This document shows, one piece after another, positions 24,024 through 35,243 of a DNA stretch of 64,000 bases. Source of the DNA: Agapanthus africanus. Taxonomy: Eukaryota > Streptophyta > Magnoliopsida > Asparagales > Amaryllidaceae. Position numbers and translations under genes: made by a program. Position 1 is the stretch's first letter. Each line of letters opens with the position of its first letter. Below the pieces are notes generated by a model. The model was not told where the DNA came from. It worked only from the letters and a program-made list of their open reading frames with translations, and did no database searches. The DNA is taken from contig JASDDO010000004.1 in NCBI GenBank assembly GCA_030015575.1, positions 322,718,654 through 322,782,653 on the forward strand, given 5' to 3'.

Positions 24024-24028
24024 CAAAG

Positions 24029-24450
24029 CACCCCGGAAGAAGCTATGTGCCTGCGATACCGCAACTGATCCCAAACGGTCAAACCTGCAAGAACTGTGGC
24101 ACAACGGGGGTGAGTTGCCAACTCGTGAGTAGAAAACATCAAAAAATAGAAATAGAATAAAACAACGATTTCCTAGGTCAACTATATCATGTAGGTAATA
24201 CTATGATATCTAGGGTGACCGTATCTGCATATATGCCAACAACATAAACAATGCCTATCAGCATGTGGATATCATCCAACCATATAATCAATGCCTGTAT
24301 GCATGTGGATCACATCCACGTGTCAACCAATGACACAACAATATCGTGCATGTAAATATCATGAAACCATATGCATGTAAATATGAGGATATAAATCAAC
24401 GTGTGTCCAGCAACGACACATCAAAATCATGGAACCTGAGTGTCCCACAT
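24029..24450 (-). repeat. E3 3' LTR, second segment
   Basis: Aligns with about 42205-42630 of the E3 5' LTR. It ends in cacat (24446-24450), the duplication made by E10. Confidence 0.9.
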
Positions 24451-25891
24451 TGATTGATACGAAAGAGTGTGTTTTGTAGTTAACCGCAATCAGAACGGTA
24501 TCGCATGTAGCTAGACCGAGGTGAGTACGGATCGTCCTCAGAGAAACGTGGAACCTTTTACTCTTACTTTAGATGTGTTGAGAAAGAGAGGATGGATAAA
24601 GAATTTTATAGAATGGTTTCTAGATCTACGTTAAACAAGAATGTAAAATATAGATCTAGATTATTTTAAAGATGTAGATAATATAATAAGAGGGCTTGTA
24701 GGGTTCGTTAGGATTTAGTAGTTATGGACGATTAATTAAAAGTTACCCTTTTTATCCATTAATAGATTTAGAACTAGAACGATGGTGATGCGTGTAGATT
24801 AGGGTTTCTGGAGGGAAAAGGAATCCTACTCGTAACCCTTATCTCGACACGGAACTCCGTTCATATCTAGCCTTTACCAAAACAATCATTAATCTAATCT
24901 CTAATCGCGGTCGGAACTAGCAAAGAATTGCTAGCGCGCCCGATTAGGATGTTAATGATTCTTTTGATAAAGTTCCTAAACTTTATAGGACTTAAAAAGG
25001 GTTTAATTATTTTCATCGTCCATTAGCCTACCCTAATCCTACGAACCCTAACAAGCGGAGAATTACTCGCGCATGTTGGGAGAAGAAGATGAAAAGAAAG
25101 AGAGGGAAAACATAATGTAAAAAACAATTAAATAAAATAACTACCTTTATTAATCGACTTCTTCAAACTACACTTTTAATCCATAGAAAATGATTACAAC
25201 TAGTTGCTTCTCGATCTTTCCTAAGGAGGTAATCGAACAGTCGATGATCAGCCTGGATGCGTGAGCGTCGGGAGCTTCTTGATCTCTTCGGCTTGATGAT
25301 TTTTCCAAGAGGCTCTCGGTGCCCTTTTATAGTGCAAAGCCAGAATCTTATTGTTGAAAACTTGGTAAAATATAGATTTGATTCACCCCAAAAAATATTG
25401 CACTCTAACTCCACAATATTGCGGCGGATCCGCGGCAAATGGAGGCTAAGGCCGCGGATCCGCGGCCAACGGGTGGGATCTCTTGATCAAAATTCTTGTG
25501 CTTGCATCTTGTGACATGTGGCAATCCTAAGTACCTTCATAATTCAGAAATCTTCTCTCGGTTGGTTCCAGACTTGGTCTCCAAGTTTTGCTTCTTAATT
25601 TGGCAAGATTTCTTCAACGGCTTGATTTCTTTGATATATTCTGCATAACAACTTGGAAAATTCTGCACAACAACTCAAATAAGATTTTAGTAGACTTTGT
25701 TCTACTAGGATTAGGTCAATAATATTTGCATACATTTTCCTACCAATGATAATTAAAATATATTAACACATGGAAAATAATGTTTTTACACATAAACCCT
25801 CATATGTATAATATATTATAATAAAGTCCTTTTTTAATATGAAAATGGTAGGAAAAATGTAATACAAATGTGCAGTTTTATCAACTGAACA
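24451..25891 (-). repeat. E10 3' LTR
   Basis: 1441 bp, TGATTGATACG to CAACTGAACA on the + strand. A GC-rich inverted repeat lies at 25424-25463. Confidence 0.95.
25424..25463. other. GC-rich inverted repeat in E10 3' LTR
   Basis: GCGGATCCGCGGC and its exact complement are separated by 14 nt. The twin is at 34777-34816 in the 5' LTR. In size and sequence it resembles the Copia leader hairpin at 9332. Confidence 0.85.
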
Positions 25892-25905
25892 AATACCCCC
25901 AAACT
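25892..25905 (-). other. E10 polypurine tract
   Basis: Reads AAGTTTGGGGGTATT-like on the - strand, directly before the 3' LTR. Confidence 0.8.
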
Positions 25906-27258
25906 TATCTTTGATCGTCCCGAGCAAACTAGTTTATTTAAGAGGAGAAAAAAAAGAGAAAACTAAGCACACTTTCGTAGGCAGACACGATTGCACTGAG
26001 CACGTGCAACAAGCCGTTAAACCTCTAGGTGTCCCTAGTAGGAGGAGTGTTGTCTCCTGAGGGTTTTCAGCGGATTACACCCACAAAATCCTATAACAAA
26101 ATAAAGATGGTGAAATTTACATATAAAGACAAGAACCATAAAAGAAAGGCCTTGAAAAGAAGAGTTTCCAACAATACTAGCTTTTCAGTTATCATGAGCC
26201 CTATCTTAATAGTCATGAAAAATGTTAGAAATCACATCATCCCTCAATAAAACATCGTCTTTATTCTTCATTCCTACGTTTCATCCAAACATTGATCATA
26301 TACCCCTACGTGTGTGTATAGGACATCCCTACACTCGGAGAATTCAATTCAAGCTATCATACTCTTGTCCATCTACCTTAGTACTTTTTAATTTGATGAA
26401 TACTTAGATTTGCTCACACATTTTCATGCGACCATTAATACTTCTTGAGGTACTAACCGACCGATTACTCATGTGTTTGCTGATTAGGTGATAATATTTC
26501 CTCGTCTTGCACCACCTAAGGCTTAGCAGTGACTCCCAGACCAGTTAGCCTTAGGGCACTAGGTGAAGAGGCAACCTCGCTATATTTTTTATTGCTGCCC
26601 TGGCGATACAAAACCAGTGTTCATTTTTTTTCTTTTCACCATATTTATATTTTCTTCATTTTTTTTCACTTCCTTCATACTTTGGCTTTTAGACAAGAGC
26701 ATTTCAAGGTATCCTCTACTATCCCGAGTTTCAAGACGTGTGTAGGTGCATATTGTAGGGTATCAACATTCAAATGTTTGGCTTCCAGAATAGAAACTAT
26801 TTTTCAGACTTATTTTTATCCTCAGATTAGTGACTTCCTTCATTTTACTAACCCTTAGGACAACAGCTCATAACTACTTATTACCAGTTCGTTTAAGAAA
26901 ACTTCTAATTTTCTTGGTTTTCTTAAATTATTCCTATCTTTTGGATGTAATTTTTCACTTTCTACTCTTTTGTTATAAAAATAAAATAAAATTTAATGCC
27001 CGGTGTCAAAGATAATTCAGTGAATACAAACCTCCCCCCCAAACCTGTTTTCAGCAGTGTCCTCACTGATGTAGCCTTTTGAGAACATGGACCTGTATAC
27101 TAAGGGAGAGATACAAGGGGTAAAATAATAGTTAAATGATAAATTCCCCCAAATTTATTCTTTGACACGCACAGATATTCAATCAAATCCATTTTTACTC
27201 ACCTCCATTCTTAAAATGAGAAAATGTTAAAAAAATATGGAGGTGGGGCGGAGGAAAT
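25906..27258 (-). other. E10 non-coding stretch between integrase and 3' LTR
   Basis: About 1.35 kb, AT-rich, with only short open frames. Athila relatives may carry an env-like gene here. None is recognisable. Confidence 0.6.
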
Positions 27259-28450
27259 TTAGTTTTGATAAAGCGGCTCCTGTAAAAACAGGAGCTCCTC
27301 CGCGGGGTCAGCAGAAAAATACGGTTTTAATCTATGCCCATTTATTTTAAAAATTGAACCGTTTTTCAAATTTTCGACTTCAACTGCCCCGTGCGGGTGT
27401 ACATACCGCACCACAAAAGGTCCTTTCCAACGAGATTTAAGCTTACCCGGATGAAGATGGAGACGGGAATCGTAAAGAAGGACTTGTTGCCCCGATGTGA
27501 AGGTTTTTCTAGAAAGATTTTTATCGTGGAATACTTTAGTCCTGTTCTTTACTATCACCGCATTATCGTAAGCTTCATCGCGGAGTTCGCTTAGCTCATT
27601 CAATTGCAGCTTCCGATAGCTGCCTGCATGATCAAGATCAAAATTAAGCTCTTTAATAGCCCACATTGCCTTATGTTCGATCTCGACAGGAAGGTGGCAT
27701 GCCTTCCCAAACACAAGGCGGTATGGAGACATACCAAGATCGGTCTTGTAAGCGGTGCGGAATGCCCAAAGAGCATCCGTCAATTTGGTTGACCAATCTT
27801 TACGGTTCTTCGAAACCGTCTTCTCCAATATCTATTTGATCTGCCTATTTGAGATCTCAGCCTGCCCGTTTATTTGGGGATGATAGGGCGTAGAAAGCTT
27901 GTGAGTGATTGAATATTTCCGCATCAAGGCCTCGAAAGACCTATTGCAGAAATGTGTCCCGTTGTCGCTAATGATAGCGCGAGGGTGTCCGAATCGCGAA
28001 AAGATGTTTTCTTTAAGGAACTTAATGACAACTTTGTTGTCATTAGTGCGACACGGTATAGCTTCCACCCACTTCGAGACATAATCAACCGCTAACAAGA
28101 TATATAAATTCCCAAAGGAGTTGGGAAAAGGGCCCAAAAATCAATACCCCAAACATCAAATATTTCCACAACCAATATAGGTTCGAGCGGCATCTCGTTC
28201 CTTCGTGAAATCCGACCCAAATGCTGACATCGCGGACAAGTTTTGCAATGTTCAAATGCATCTTTAAATAATGTTGGCCAATAAAAGCCACATTGCAAAA
28301 CTTTCTCCGCCGTTTTTCGAGGTCCAAAGTGACCGCCGCATGCCTGATCATGACAAAATGATAACACGCTCTTGAATTCATCGTTAGGGACACATCTGCG
28401 AATGATTTGATCGGAACAATACTTGAATAGATATGGTTCATCCCAGTAAA
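27259..28450 (-). pseudogene. E10 integrase region
   Basis: Zinc-binding part near 28190-28380 (GGHFGPRKT, CKTCPRCQHLG). The catalytic core includes [10 protein letters not shown] near 27960 and [11 protein letters not shown] near 27870, followed by a C-terminal DNA-binding region with [17 protein letters not shown] near 27400. It would insert the DNA copy into the host genome. No chromodomain is seen, as usual for Athila. The coding is not continuous. Confidence 0.88.
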
Positions 28451-28549
28451 AATATTTTACTTGGGATAAAAATCGAAGTTTTTCTTGTTTCGACCAATCG
28501 CTAGGTATAAGTCCCGTAGCAAGATAGTTCACGATATCCACAAACCAAG

Positions 28550-30000
28550 GTTCGTAGGATACATTCAAGAGCTGTTCGTCAGGGAATGAGTCATCTATCG
28601 GCAAGGTCACAGTTAGCGAAGAAGTGATGCGTGAAAGATGGTCGGCTACAACGTTTTCACATCCACTCTTGTCTTTGATAACAAGATCAAATTCTTGTAA
28701 CAATAGGATCCAACGTATTAGCTTGGCCTTTGCATCCTTCTTCGTTAAAAGATGTCGTAGGGCGGAGTGATCTGTGTAAACCACAATAGGCGAGCCAATC
28801 AAGTAGGGCCTGAATTTCTCTAATGCAAATACAACTGCCAAGAGTTCTTTCTCGGTAGTTGTGTAATTTATTTGTGCATCATTCAAGGTCCTACTTGCAT
28901 AGTAAATTACATGTGGCATCTTATCAATATGCTGTCCCAAGACAGCACCAATAGCAAAATCCGATGCGTCACACATAAGCTCGAATGGGTGGTTCCAATC
29001 CGGAGATGATAGAACGGGGGCTGTAGTGAGTGATTCTTTAAGCGATTCAAAAGCAGCCTCACAATCCGAATCGAAGTGAAAAGTAGTGTCCTTGGCCAAT
29101 AGAAGGGTTAAGGGTCTAGCAATTTTGCTAAAGTCCTTAATAAATCTCCTATAAAATCCTGCATGACCAAGGAAGGATCGTATATCTTTGACGCAATTGG
29201 GACGAGGGAGGTTTTGAATGACATCTATTTTAGCTCTGTCAACCTCAATGCCTTTATGTGAAATTATATGTCCAAGTACAATACCTTCTTGGACCATAAA
29301 ATGGCATTTTTCCCAATTCAAAGTCAAGTTCTTATCCTTACAGCGGGTAAGAACAGCGTCAAGATTACGAAGGCAGTCCTCAAAGGAGTCCCCAAAAATG
29401 GAGAAATCATCCATAAAAATTTCTAGAAAATTTTCTACCATATCTGAAAATATCCCCATCATACACCACTGAAATGTAGCGGGAGCGTTGCATAACCCAA
29501 AGGGCATGCGTCTATAAGCAAAAGTTCCGAAAGGACAAGTAAAAGTGGTTTTATCTTGATCCTTTTCGGCGATGGGGACCTGGTTGTAACCAGAGTATCC
29601 GTCCAAGAAACAGTAGTAATCGTGTCCCGCTAATCGTTCCAACATCTGGTCAATGAAAGGTAGAGGGAAGTGATCTTTCCTCGTCGCGGCATTGAGTTTC
29701 CTGTAATCGATACATACGCGCCACCCAGTTTGGGTGCGTGTTTGGATTAACTCATTAGCCTCATTAGTGATGACCGTGATGCCAGACTTTTTAGGGACCA
29801 CATGAATTGGACTTACCCATTGACTATCAGATATGGGGTAAATTATTCCACTATCAAGGCACTTGACGATTTCTTTCTTTACCGCCTCCTTCATAACGGG
29901 ATTTAACCGTCTTTGTGGGTCTCGTGTTGGTTTGGCTTCATCCATCAGATGTATGTGATGTTCAACAATTAAGGGACTAATCCCTTTGATGTCGGCCATT
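28550..30000 (-). pseudogene. E10 reverse transcriptase and RNase H region
   Basis: The RT shows VCIDYRKLNAATRKDHFP, LDGYSGYNQ and the catalytic FMDDFSIFG, the Athila form of the YxDD box. RNase H follows with CDASDFAIGAVLGQ and YTDHSALRHLL. An aspartate-rich set of catalytic positions is visible. It lies in a long open frame covering protease to early integrase. Confidence 0.93.
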
Positions 30001-30496
30001 GTCCAACTAAATGCTTGCCGATTCGATCTCAACACTGCCAAAAGTGCATTCTCTTGCTCTATGGCTAGAGAAGCGGATATAATTACTGGCAAAGTCTCAT
30101 TCTCTCCTAAATATGCATATTTAAGATGAGAAGGTAGCGGTTTGAGATCAAGAATTGGCGGAGAGACAATAGAAGGAGGGGTAACGGAATGATATTCGGA
30201 CTCCTTAAGAGGTTCAAAACTTGCATAAGATATTGACTCGGAAAGTGCTGCTGACTTTTGCAATGAGTCAACGGGTTCAATCTCAAGGTCGGACTCATTG
30301 AACATATCCTCACTGTGAAGTGGTGCAAGATCAAACGATGTCTCATTAGTGTTGTCGAGAACATCAAAGCAAAGTTCCTCATCCATGCAGCTTTCGGGAG
30401 CTATCTCGTGGATGGAACAAACATCCAACAAATGAGCAGAAGGTTCTGATGGCTGACTTCCTAGCTTGTAAATATTAAGCTCAATTGTCATTTTCC

Positions 30497-30860
30497 CGAA
30501 GGATAAGTTCATAGAACCGTTACGACAATTAATCACAGCGTTAGAAGTTGCTAGGAAGGGTCGACCAAGTATCACCGGGATTTGATTGCGTGGGTTTGCC
30601 ACAGGTTGTGTATCTAAAACAATAAAGTCCACGGGAAATATGAATTCCCCGACTTTAATTAACACATCCTCTAGTTCGCCCCGAGGTTTGGTGATAGATC
30701 GGTCTGCCATTTGGAGAGTACAATGGGCGGGTTTTAACTCTCCAATTCCTAACTGCTCGTATACCGAATAAGGAAGCAAGTTGACGCTAGCGCCTAGATC
30801 GAGTAAAGCACGATTTATATTTTTACCCCCAATAGAGATAGAGATTGTAGGACAGCCGGG
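30497..30860 (-). pseudogene. E10 aspartic protease region
   Basis: The motif ALLDLGASVNLLP carries the active-site aspartate in the DLGA form common in Athila. ILGRPFLATSNAVI forms the second conserved block. It would cut the polyprotein. It lies in the same open region as RT. Confidence 0.88.
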
Positions 30861-31673
30861 GTCCTTACGTTTCTTTGGTATTTGTTGGGTAAAAGCTGTG
30901 CTAACATTACTCGTCATGAAAACCTTTTTAGGCACTTGAGTTTTTCTCTTCCTAGTGCACAAGTCTTTAAGGATTCTTGCATAAGATGGGACTTGTTGAA
31001 TAGCATCTAGGAGAGGAATATTCACGCTAACTTGCTTAAACATTTCCACAATCTTCTCCATTTGCGGGTTAGGTCGGTTGGCCCTTAATCGGTTTGGAAA
31101 TGGAGCTCGATCAATAAGTTTTGGGTCCAACGTTTGTGGAGAAGACTGTGGCGACGGATTCGATCCCAAAATTGGAGTGGGCATCGACTTAGATAGATTT
31201 GGCGAAATGTTCGAGCCTTGGGGAAAACGGAGAATAGGCTCGGATGAAGGTGGGAGACTAGACGAATTAGGGGAAGAAGAAGAAGAAGGGGTATCAAATG
31301 TGTCACTATCATCAAATTGCTCACCCACTTGGTTATTCAGCACTCTCCCCGATCTCAACGTAGTAATGGCATTCACATTATGACTTTGTGAATGGCCAGG
31401 ATTCGGTAGGGGTTGAGATGGAAGTTTCCCTTTCTCTCTCGCATTCATTACGGCGTTTAACTGTGCGATTTGGTTTTCTATTGATTTAATACTCTCACCA
31501 TGGGAGGAGGAGTTTTTCGTTAGGGTATCAATAGAAGACCTTATCTCAGCCGAATTTTGCATGGATTGTTTCATGAACATATCCAAAGTTTGTGCAAGTG
31601 AGTTGTCAGTACCGGCCACTTGTGGTGTAGAAATGTTGGCCGGATTTTGGAAATTTTGTGACTGAAAGGGGGG

Positions 31674-32846
31674 CTAATTCTGTGGTTGTGGTTGCTGTGG
31701 AGGAGGTCTTTGATAATTACTTTGTTGGTTTTGATTCCAAGCAAAGTTAGGATGATTCCTCCATCCTTGATTATATGTGGAAGAATAAGGATCATTTCTA
31801 GGTCGCTGCTGAAAAGCAGCATTAGCTTGAAACGATGCATTCATAGGACATTCTTCCGTTAAGTGTGAAGGATCCGAACAGCAACCACAGACAGTCTTAG
31901 GAAGCGTGACCTGATTTAGGGAGAATGTTGAGAACTTGTTTTCAATAGCATCGAGTTTCTTCTGTATCGCTGCCATTTCGGCTTTCACTGCGATAGAAAC
32001 ATCGAGCTAGTGAATACCTCCCTTAGTTGAAGGTGGTCTTACGCTATCCCACTGCAACGTGTGTTCAGCAAGGTCTTCCAGATATTTCCATGCTTCACCA
32101 TCATCTTTAGACATGAAATTGCATTGACACATTGTTTCAAGCATCTGCTTTTTCGCTGGATTAATGCCCTCATATATAATCCGACATAAATCCCATCTTT
32201 GTATTCCGTGATGGGGGCATTGGACAAGCAGATCTTTGAAACGTTCAAAGCATTTCCAAAATGGTTCATTGGGAAGCTGGGTGAACTGGTTGATCTCGCT
32301 CCTAACATGTGCAGTCTTATGATTTGGGTAAAACTTCTTAAGAAATGCTACGACGAATTCATCCCAATTAGCGATAGAGTGTGCGGCAGTATTATAAAGC
32401 CATTTTTCTGCCAAGTCGCACAGTGTGAATGGGAGAAGACGTAAGCGCATAGCATCTAAGGTCAATTGTGAAGTACCCATCATTGCGCATACGTTTTCGA
32501 ATTTGGTAATGAAAACGTACGCGTCTTCCGACTCAAGCCCGTGAAATTTTGGCAGCAGATTGATGTAGTGGGGTTTAATTTCGAAATTATCCCCGTTAGG
32601 TGGTGGAAGAGATAGACAAGTAGGAAGAGGACCACGAATAGGACATCTCTCTTGGAGAGAGATGCGCGGTGGATTCTGCTCACCTGCGGGCGGTGGCAGC
32701 GTGGTGTTATAATTAGATGGAGTGCCGTCCATCACGGTCGATGTGGTGTGTGGTGGGGGAAAAGAAGATGAAGAAGTACCGACTTCAGCGTCGATAGCAG
32801 GAACGCGGACAAGACGGGCACTAGGATCCCGTGTCCAGCCGAGCAT
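31674..32846 (-). pseudogene. E10 Gag region
   Basis: N-terminal capsid-like part with HYINLLPKFHGLESEDAY and FWKCFERFKDLL, then a zinc knuckle CGCCSDPSHLTEEC (CX2CX4HX4C) near 31880. The order fits the particle-forming Gag protein of plant Ty3 elements. It is broken. Confidence 0.85.
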
Positions 32847-33784
32847 GCACTAAGCGGGTTTAGTGCAAGTGGCAGCGTGTGTGTGATTTAAAATTGGCTT
32901 GTTTTGAAAAAGTGGGACTCAAGACAAATCTCCCTAAGATGCACAAGCAACCCTAGAACTAAGGTTACCTAGGTCCAGTCTCTAGACCGCTCCTAGACTT
33001 CCAAAGGACAAGCCGCAGGATAAATCCTCTACCGCCTCCGTACTACCCTTGTAGCCAGATAAGTGACAGGTAAGTGGGAAGGAACCACGTCGTGGACCTA
33101 ATTAAAAACCACTAGCCTTTGTCACACTTGCCTAGGCACTACAAAAGTAATGCGGATAAACGATAAATTACCCACGACCTTCCTCTGTCCTTATTGAGAG
33201 CGACAGTCCTTAGAGTCTGGTCTAGATATTTTTTAAATTAATGAAGGGTTGATCTATATGCTCGGTTTGTGATTTGTGGGGCTTAGGAAGGGTGATGAAA
33301 TCCCCATCTAATCTTGATTTGGTCTTTGCCCCTTAGAAATCCATATTAAATATGCAAAACAAAACCAATCACAAAACTTTTGTAAAAAGATTTTTGAGCG
33401 GCGCAATTTTGCAAAGAATCCTGCAGAAAATAGATTTAATTGGATTTGAGGAGAGAGAGAAGAAGTTGAGAAAGATACCAGAGAAGATTTATTCCTTAAT
33501 TCCTTCAACTTGCCGCGGTTCCGCCGCAGAATGGGTGCTTTTGCCACGGTTCCGCCGCGTGGCAGAAGGAACAGTTGATGAAATTTTTTGTATGGCTCCT
33601 TTGCTCCTCTGGATCTCTAAAAATGTCTCTGTTTCCTGTTTTCCTCAATTCTGTGACTCCAGATCTCCTTGCAAAAATCCACGCACAAATCGTTAAATAT
33701 GCAATTTGCAGTTTTGTGTTAATAATGATATAAATCGTCTAAGAATTCAACACAAATAATAAAAATAAAAAATTACGCACGTAT
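32847..33784 (-). other. E10 5' leader with direct GCGGCGGAACCG repeats
   Basis: About 0.94 kb between gag and primer site, without genes. Two direct copies of a 17-base word (TGCCGCGGTTCCGCCGC and a one-base variant) lie at 33511-33527 and 33542-33558. In element sense they read GCGGCGGAACCGCGGC, identical to the E2 leader core. Confidence 0.8.
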
Positions 33785-33801
33785 CCACGGCAACGGCGCC
33801 A
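33785..33801 (-). other. E10 primer binding site (Asp tRNA)
   Basis: Reads TGGCGCCGTTGCCGTGG on the - strand, 2 nt from the LTR. One base differs from the known Asp-tRNA complement used by Athila elements. Confidence 0.88.
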
Positions 33802-33803
33802 TT

Positions 33804-35238
33804 TGATTGATACGAAAGAGTGTGTTTTGTAGTTAACCGCAATCAAAACGGTGTCGCGTGTAGCTAGACCGAGGTGAGTACGGGTCGTCCTCAGGGAAAC
33901 ACGGAACCTTTTACTCTTACTTTAGATGTGTTGAGAAAGAGAGGAGGGATAAAGAATTTTATAGAATGGTTTCTAGATCTACGTTAAACAAGAATGTAAA
34001 ATATAGATCTAGATTATTTTAAAGATGTAGATAATATAATAAGAGGGCTTGTAGGGTTCGTTAGGATTTAGTAGTTATGGACGATTAATTAAAATTTACC
34101 CTTTTTATCCATTAATATATTTAGAACTAGAACGACGGTGATGCGTGTAGATTAGGGTTTCTGGAGGGAAAAGGAATCCCACTCGTAACCCTTATCTCGA
34201 CACGGAACTCCGTTCATATCTAGCCTTTACCAAAACAATCATTAATCTAATCTCTAATCGCGGTCGGAACTAGCAAAGAATTGCTAGCGCGCCCGATTAG
34301 GATGTTAATGATTCTTTTGATAAAGTTCATAAACTTTATAGGACTTAAAAAGGGTTTAATTATTTTCATCGTCCATTAGCCTACCCTAATCCTACGAACC
34401 CTAACAAGCGGAGAATTACACGCGCATGTTGGGAGAAGAAGATGAAAAGAAAGAGAGGGAAAACATAATGTAAAAAACAATTAAATAAAATAACTACCTT
34501 TATTAATCGACTTCTTCAAACTACACTTTTAATCCATAGAAAATGATTACAACTAGTTGCTTCTCGATCTTTCCTAAGGAGGTAATCGAACAGCCGATGA
34601 TCAGCCTGGATGCGTGAGCGTCGGGAGCTTCGTGATCTCTTCGGCTTGATGATTTTTCCAAGAGGCTCTCGGTGCCCTTTTACAGTGCAAAGCCAGAATC
34701 TTATTGTTGAAAACTTGGTAAAATATAGATTTGATTCACCCCAAAAAATATTGCACTCTAACTCCACAATATTGCGGCGGATCCGCGGCAAATGGGGGCT
34801 AAGGCCGCGGATCCGCGGCCAACGGGTGAGATCTCTTGATCAAAATTCTTGTGCTTGCATCTTGTGACATGTGGCAATCCTAGGTACCTTCATAATTCAG
34901 AAATCTTCTCTCGGTTGCTTCCAGACTTGGTCTCCAAGTTTTGCTTCTTAATTTGGCAAGATTTCTTCAACAGCTTGATTTCTTTGATATATTCTGCATA
35001 ACAACTTGGAAAATTCTGCACAATAACTCAAATAAGATTTTAGTAGACTTTGTTCTACTAGGATTAGGTCAATAATATTTGCATACATTTTCCTACTAAA
35101 TGATAATTAAAATATATTAACACATGGAAAATAATGTTTTTACACATAAACCCTCATATGTATTATAATAAAGTTCTTTTTTAATATGAAAATGGTAGGA
35201 AAAATGTAATACAAATGTGCAGTTTTATCAACTGAACA
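33804..35238 (-). repeat. E10 5' LTR
   Basis: 1435 bp, about 25 differences from 24451-25891. GC-rich inverted repeat at 34777-34816. Followed by cacat. Confidence 0.95.
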
Positions 35239-35243
35239 CACAT

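Larger units (their letters stand above)
24451..35238 (-). mobile_element. E10: Athila-type Ty3 element, near full length
   Basis: Reverse-oriented, 10.8 kb, LTRs of 1441 and 1435 bp, target duplication cacat (24446-24450, 35239-35243). The Asp-tRNA primer site and RT sequence indicate the Athila lineage. Gag, protease, RT, RNase H and integrase are all recognisable. The coding region is broken in a few places, so this copy looks inactive. LTR differences of about 1.7% indicate a fairly recent insertion. No envelope-like gene is recognised between integrase and the 3' LTR. Confidence 0.93.

Noticed and set aside
25906-27258. Possible env-like gene of the Athila element
   Set aside because: Only short frames, with no signal peptide or transmembrane pattern on the element strand.
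31078-31383. 101-codon + strand frame with an acidic stretch
   Set aside because: It is the antisense shadow of the Athila polyprotein.
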